A stretch of 64,000 nucleotides of DNA. Source: Faecalibacillus intestinalis (GTDB lineage: Bacteria > Bacillota_I > Bacilli_A > Erysipelotrichales > Coprobacillaceae). The DNA lies in the NCBI RefSeq assembly GCF_003024685.1, contig NZ_PYLQ01000003.1, positions 62,001 through 126,000 of the forward strand, given 5' to 3'. Each line of letters opens with the position of its first letter. The stretch's first letter is position 1. The position numbers were made by a program, and so were the translations under genes. The notes under the pieces were generated by a model. It searched no databases. It worked only from the letters and a program-made list of their open reading frames with translations, and had not been told where the DNA came from. This document shows positions 61,331-64,000 of this stretch, piece by piece.

Positions 61331-62764
61331 ATGAAAAAGCATAAAATATGTAAAAACCTTCTTGTTATACTGGCAATTTTTTTATGTGTGGCTTTTTATG
61401 AATTGCTCGGAATCTGCGTTGCATATAAAAAGCAGCCGGAAGTGTCCAATACAACCAAAAAAGAAACAAAAAATGGGTCATGGAACGAATGCAGTGAAAA
61501 TACAGAACGGGCAGTAATCATAGAAAAGAATCCAGAAGCGCTTTTACAAAGAGTGCGTTTGATCAAGAATGCAAAAAAGGAAATTATTCTTTCTACTTTT
61601 GCATTTCAATCCGATGAAAGTGGAAAATTGATTTTAGGAGCACTACATGATGCGGCAGACAGAGGTGTACATATTCGTCTGTTAGTAGATGGAATGGAGA
61701 GCTGGATTGATATGGAAGGAAATCCGTATTTCTATGGATTATCTTCCCATGAGAATGTTGAAATTAAACTGTATAATAAGGCCAATCCGTTGAAATCGTG
61801 GAAAATGATGGGTAGAATGCATGATAAATATTTGATTGCAGATGGAAAGAGATATATTCTTGGGGGAAGAAATACATACAATTATTTCTTGGGTGATTTT
61901 CCGGGACATAAGAACTATGACAGAGACGTGTTAGTGGTTTGCGATGAACCTGAGAAAGAAAATTCAGTTAACCAGTTGTCAGAGCATTTTGAAATCATAT
62001 GGAATCAGGAAGACAGTGGTTATTTTCATAACAATAAAAAACTGGCAAATAGAAAATCTGTAAAGAACGCAGTTTTAGAGCTGCAGAACAGCTATCAGAA
62101 ATATTTTGAAGAGAATAAGGAAAGAATCTGCGAGACCGATTATACGGACGAAACTTTTGAGACAGAAAAGATTACATTAGTGTCAAATCCTATTCACACA
62201 GGTTCCAAAGAACCAGTAGTGTGGTATCAGTTAGGAGAATTGATGAAAAATGCACAAAATCGTGTGAAGATCCACACGCCATATATTATCTGTAATGATA
62301 TGATGTATAATACATGGGAGGAGATTGCAGAGAACGTTTCAGATTTTTCTATCATGACAAATTCAGTTGCGAATAATGGGAATCCATTTGGGTCTGCCGA
62401 TTATGCGAAAAACAAAAATAGAATCTTAAGTACAGGAATTAATATCTGAGAATATGAAGGCGGTTATTCATACCACGGAAAAAGTATTCTGATTGACGAT
62501 GATCTGTCTGTAATCGGTTCCCTTAATATGGACATGAGAAGTGCATATCTGGATACGGAACTGATGCTTGTAATACGCAGTAAAGATATTAATAAACAGT
62601 TGGAAGAGGGCATGATGGAATATGAAAAAGTATCCCGCCAGATATTAGAAGGCGGAACTTATAATGATCCATATCATGTAGAGCCGATCGAATTAACAAA
62701 GAAACGTCAGAGAAAAATATTTTTGGTACAGCATCTGCTTGGATGGGCAAGGTGTCTGTTTTAA
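61331..62764 (+). pseudogene. Phospholipase D-like/cardiolipin synthase protein, stop-interrupted
   Basis: The product has one N-terminal membrane segment (~11-30) and two PLD domains. The first HKD motif (MHDKYLIADGKRYILGGRN) lies in the first part. An in-frame TGA at 62447-62449 separates it from EYEGGYSYHGKSILIDDDLS, which carries the second HKD. The downstream part stays in the same frame to the TAA at 62762-62764. A point change, probably from a sense codon in INI-x-EYEGG, explains it. Both HKD motifs are needed for one active site, so the truncated protein should be inactive. The response regulator gene follows after 17 bp. Confidence 0.85.
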
Positions 62765-62781
62765 TAAGGAGGAAGGAAAAC

Positions 62782-63453
62782 GTGTTTCAAATATTGATTG
62801 TAGAAGATGATAAAGAATTAAGCCAGCTATTCCAAAAAGTGCTTGAGAAGAATGGATATCAAGTCAAAAGTGCATCGGATGGAGTACAGGCATTAGAAGT
62901 ATTGGATAAGGAATATATTGATCTGATCATTTCTGATATTATGATGCCGGTTATGGATGGCTATGAACTGGTGTCAGAACTTCGTTCAGCAGGATATCAG
63001 ATACCAGTGCTTATGATCACTGCGAAAGGTTCCTTTGATGATATGCGTCAGGGATTTTTTTCGGGAAGTGATGATTATATGGTAAAACCGGTAAATGTGA
63101 ATGAAATGGTTTTAAGAGTCGGAGCACTGCTTCGCCGTGCACAGATATTGAGTGAACACAAAATTGTGATCGGTTCAACAGAGTTTGATTATGATGCAAT
63201 GACGGTTACAACTGATAAGGAAAGTCTTGTTTTACCTAAAAAACAATTCCTGCTTTTATATAAGCTTGCAGCTTCGCCAGGCAGAACATTTACAAAACAA
63301 CAGTTGATGGATGAAGTATGGGGATACGAGACGGAGGCAGACCCACATACAATAGAGGTACATATAGGAAGACTCAGAGAGCGTTTTAAAGATAACCCGG
63401 ATTTTGAAATCGTAACAATGCGTGGAATTGGATACAAGGTGGTGAAAAAATAA
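62782..63453 (+). CDS. OmpR/PhoB-family response regulator
   Basis: The 223-residue protein has a receiver domain (ILIVEDDKELSQLF, phospho-acceptor Asp52 in ISDIMMP, Lys in YMVKPVN) and a winged-helix DNA-binding domain (FTKQQLMDEVWGYETEADPH, then VEVHIGRLRERF and MRGIGYKVV). The GTG at 62782 is chosen because AAGGAGGAAGG lies just upstream and the first residues then fit the family. It overlaps the histidine kinase start by one base (TAATG). The PLD-like gene just upstream suggests a membrane or cell-envelope stress operon (inference). Confidence 0.93.
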   Translation: MFQILIVEDDKELSQLFQKVLEKNGYQVKSASDGVQALEVLDKEYIDLIISDIMMPVMDGYELVSELRSAGYQIPVLMITAKGSFDDMRQGFFSGSDDYMVKPVNVNEMVLRVGALLRRAQILSEHKIVIGSTEFDYDAMTVTTDKESLVLPKKQFLLLYKLAASPGRTFTKQQLMDEVWGYETEADPHTIEVHIGRLRERFKDNPDFEIVTMRGIGYKVVKK

Positions 63454-64000
63454 TGGAACAAAAGAAAAAAAAAGGATTGCGGATCCGATCCTGTCTGACT
63501 GGTGCAATCTGGCTGGCACTTGTATTTTCAACAGTCATATCTGCTTTATTATTTGTTTTTTTGAATCATTTTTTTAATCTGCCGGGCAGCATACCTGTGC
63601 TTGGCTGGCTTTTGATTTTCAATACATTGATTGCAGGGCTGATCACTTCCTTTATCAATGCAAAGTTACTGGAACCAATTGCCAGACTTAGTAAAGCAGT
63701 GAAGGAAGTTTCTCAGGGAGATTTTGAACAGCATTTGGAAACGAACAGCCGTATAGCAGAAGTTGGAGAATCTTATCAAAGTTTTAACGTTATGACAAAA
63801 GAACTTCGTGCAACAGAGGTGCTGCAGATGGATTTTGTATCTAATGTTTCTCATGAGTTTAAGACCCCGATTAATGCCATTGAAGGATATACAATGCTGC
63901 TTCAGGGAGAAGAACTGTCTCCGGATCAAGAGGAATATGTAGAAAAAATCTTATTTAACACCCAAAGACTTTCCGGATTGGTTGGTAATATTTTGCTGTT
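63453..64000 (+). CDS. Sensor histidine kinase, N-terminal part
   Basis: The open frame runs off the right edge, with about 182 residues visible. Two membrane segments lie at about 16-37 and 48-68, separated by a very short outer loop. A HAMP-like linker (PIARLSKAVKEVSQGDFEQH) and the HisKA phospho-acceptor region (DFVSNVSHEFKTPINAIEGY, His134) follow. The almost absent extracellular loop suggests intramembrane sensing, as in BceS/VanS-like kinases. It pairs with the response regulator upstream. Confidence 0.92.
   Translation, partial: MEQKKKKGLRIRSCLTGAIWLALVFSTVISALLFVFLNHFFNLPGSIPVLGWLLIFNTLIAGLITSFINAKLLEPIARLSKAVKEVSQGDFEQHLETNSRIAEVGESYQSFNVMTKELRATEVLQMDFVSNVSHEFKTPINAIEGYTMLLQGEELSPDQEEYVEKILFNTQRLSGLVGNILL

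Noticed and set aside
3237-62449. TGA read as tryptophan, suggested by in-frame TGA at 3237 and 62447
   Set aside because: TGG is used for Trp throughout, proB and the intact LURP-one-like gene end in TGA, and the two interrupted genes lie in decaying or imported DNA. Nonsense mutation is simpler.

Overview
The window is strongly AT-rich Firmicutes DNA. Gene content suggests a gut Erysipelotrichia/Coprobacillaceae-type organism (inference). The chromosomal backbone includes an spoVB-like flippase, comN, recJ, apt and relA cluster that matches the order known in Bacillus minus secDF. Stops are mostly TAA, T-box and CIRCE control are present, and pilin-type surface proteins are abundant. The last ~3.6 kb reads differently, with richer and more balanced codons resembling Lachnospiraceae mobile-element cargo.

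Layout. Positions 1-3840 hold the end of a GH1 phospho-beta-glucosidase and then a decayed stretch: a frameshifted Rpn-type nuclease, a frameshifted nitroreductase, a broken LURP-one-like gene beside its intact paralogue, and a candidate small RNA hairpin. Positions 3877-13385 carry htpG with a CIRCE operator, a nitroreductase, two Na/Pi cotransporter paralogues on the minus strand, an ABC exporter and a Cof-type phosphatase. Positions 13396-16991 form a T-box-controlled polar amino-acid ABC transporter operon ending in an aminotransferase. Positions 16983-38916 are housekeeping: flippase, comN, recJ, apt, relA, asnA, proBA, a MarR-regulated heterodimeric ABC exporter, a GntR regulator, a small-export membrane protein, a truncated cinA, a LysR regulator, purA, guaA and a frameshifted LacI regulator.

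The most interesting part is the surface-appendage island at 39145-59848. It begins with a PucR-type regulator whose Shine-Dalgarno region is a run of 13 G in otherwise very AT-rich DNA, a classic phase-variation substrate. Next comes a pilus operon of Spy0128/FctA type: a signal-peptidase-like protein lacking the usual lysine, the major pilin, a class B sortase, a small pilin and a 917-residue adhesin. A regulator fusing an Rrf2-like DNA-binding and cysteine domain to an HD-GYP domain follows. Then comes a second, SpaA-type operon: a 2579-residue repeat adhesin, an LPETG pilin, a class C sortase and a small pilin. The two operons share a nearly identical 16-bp box just upstream of their predicted promoters. 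The class C sortase is currently frameshifted by a perfect 19-bp tandem duplication. I infer a two-pilus, variably expressed surface system with two local regulators and two sequence features able to switch by slippage.

The right edge (59875-64000) is a scar of mobile DNA. Two IS66-type transposase tails face away from each other across a 9-bp inverted repeat. A truncated ParB is fused to a cardiolipin synthase fragment. A phospholipase-D-like gene is interrupted by TGA, and an OmpR-type response regulator and histidine kinase run off the window.
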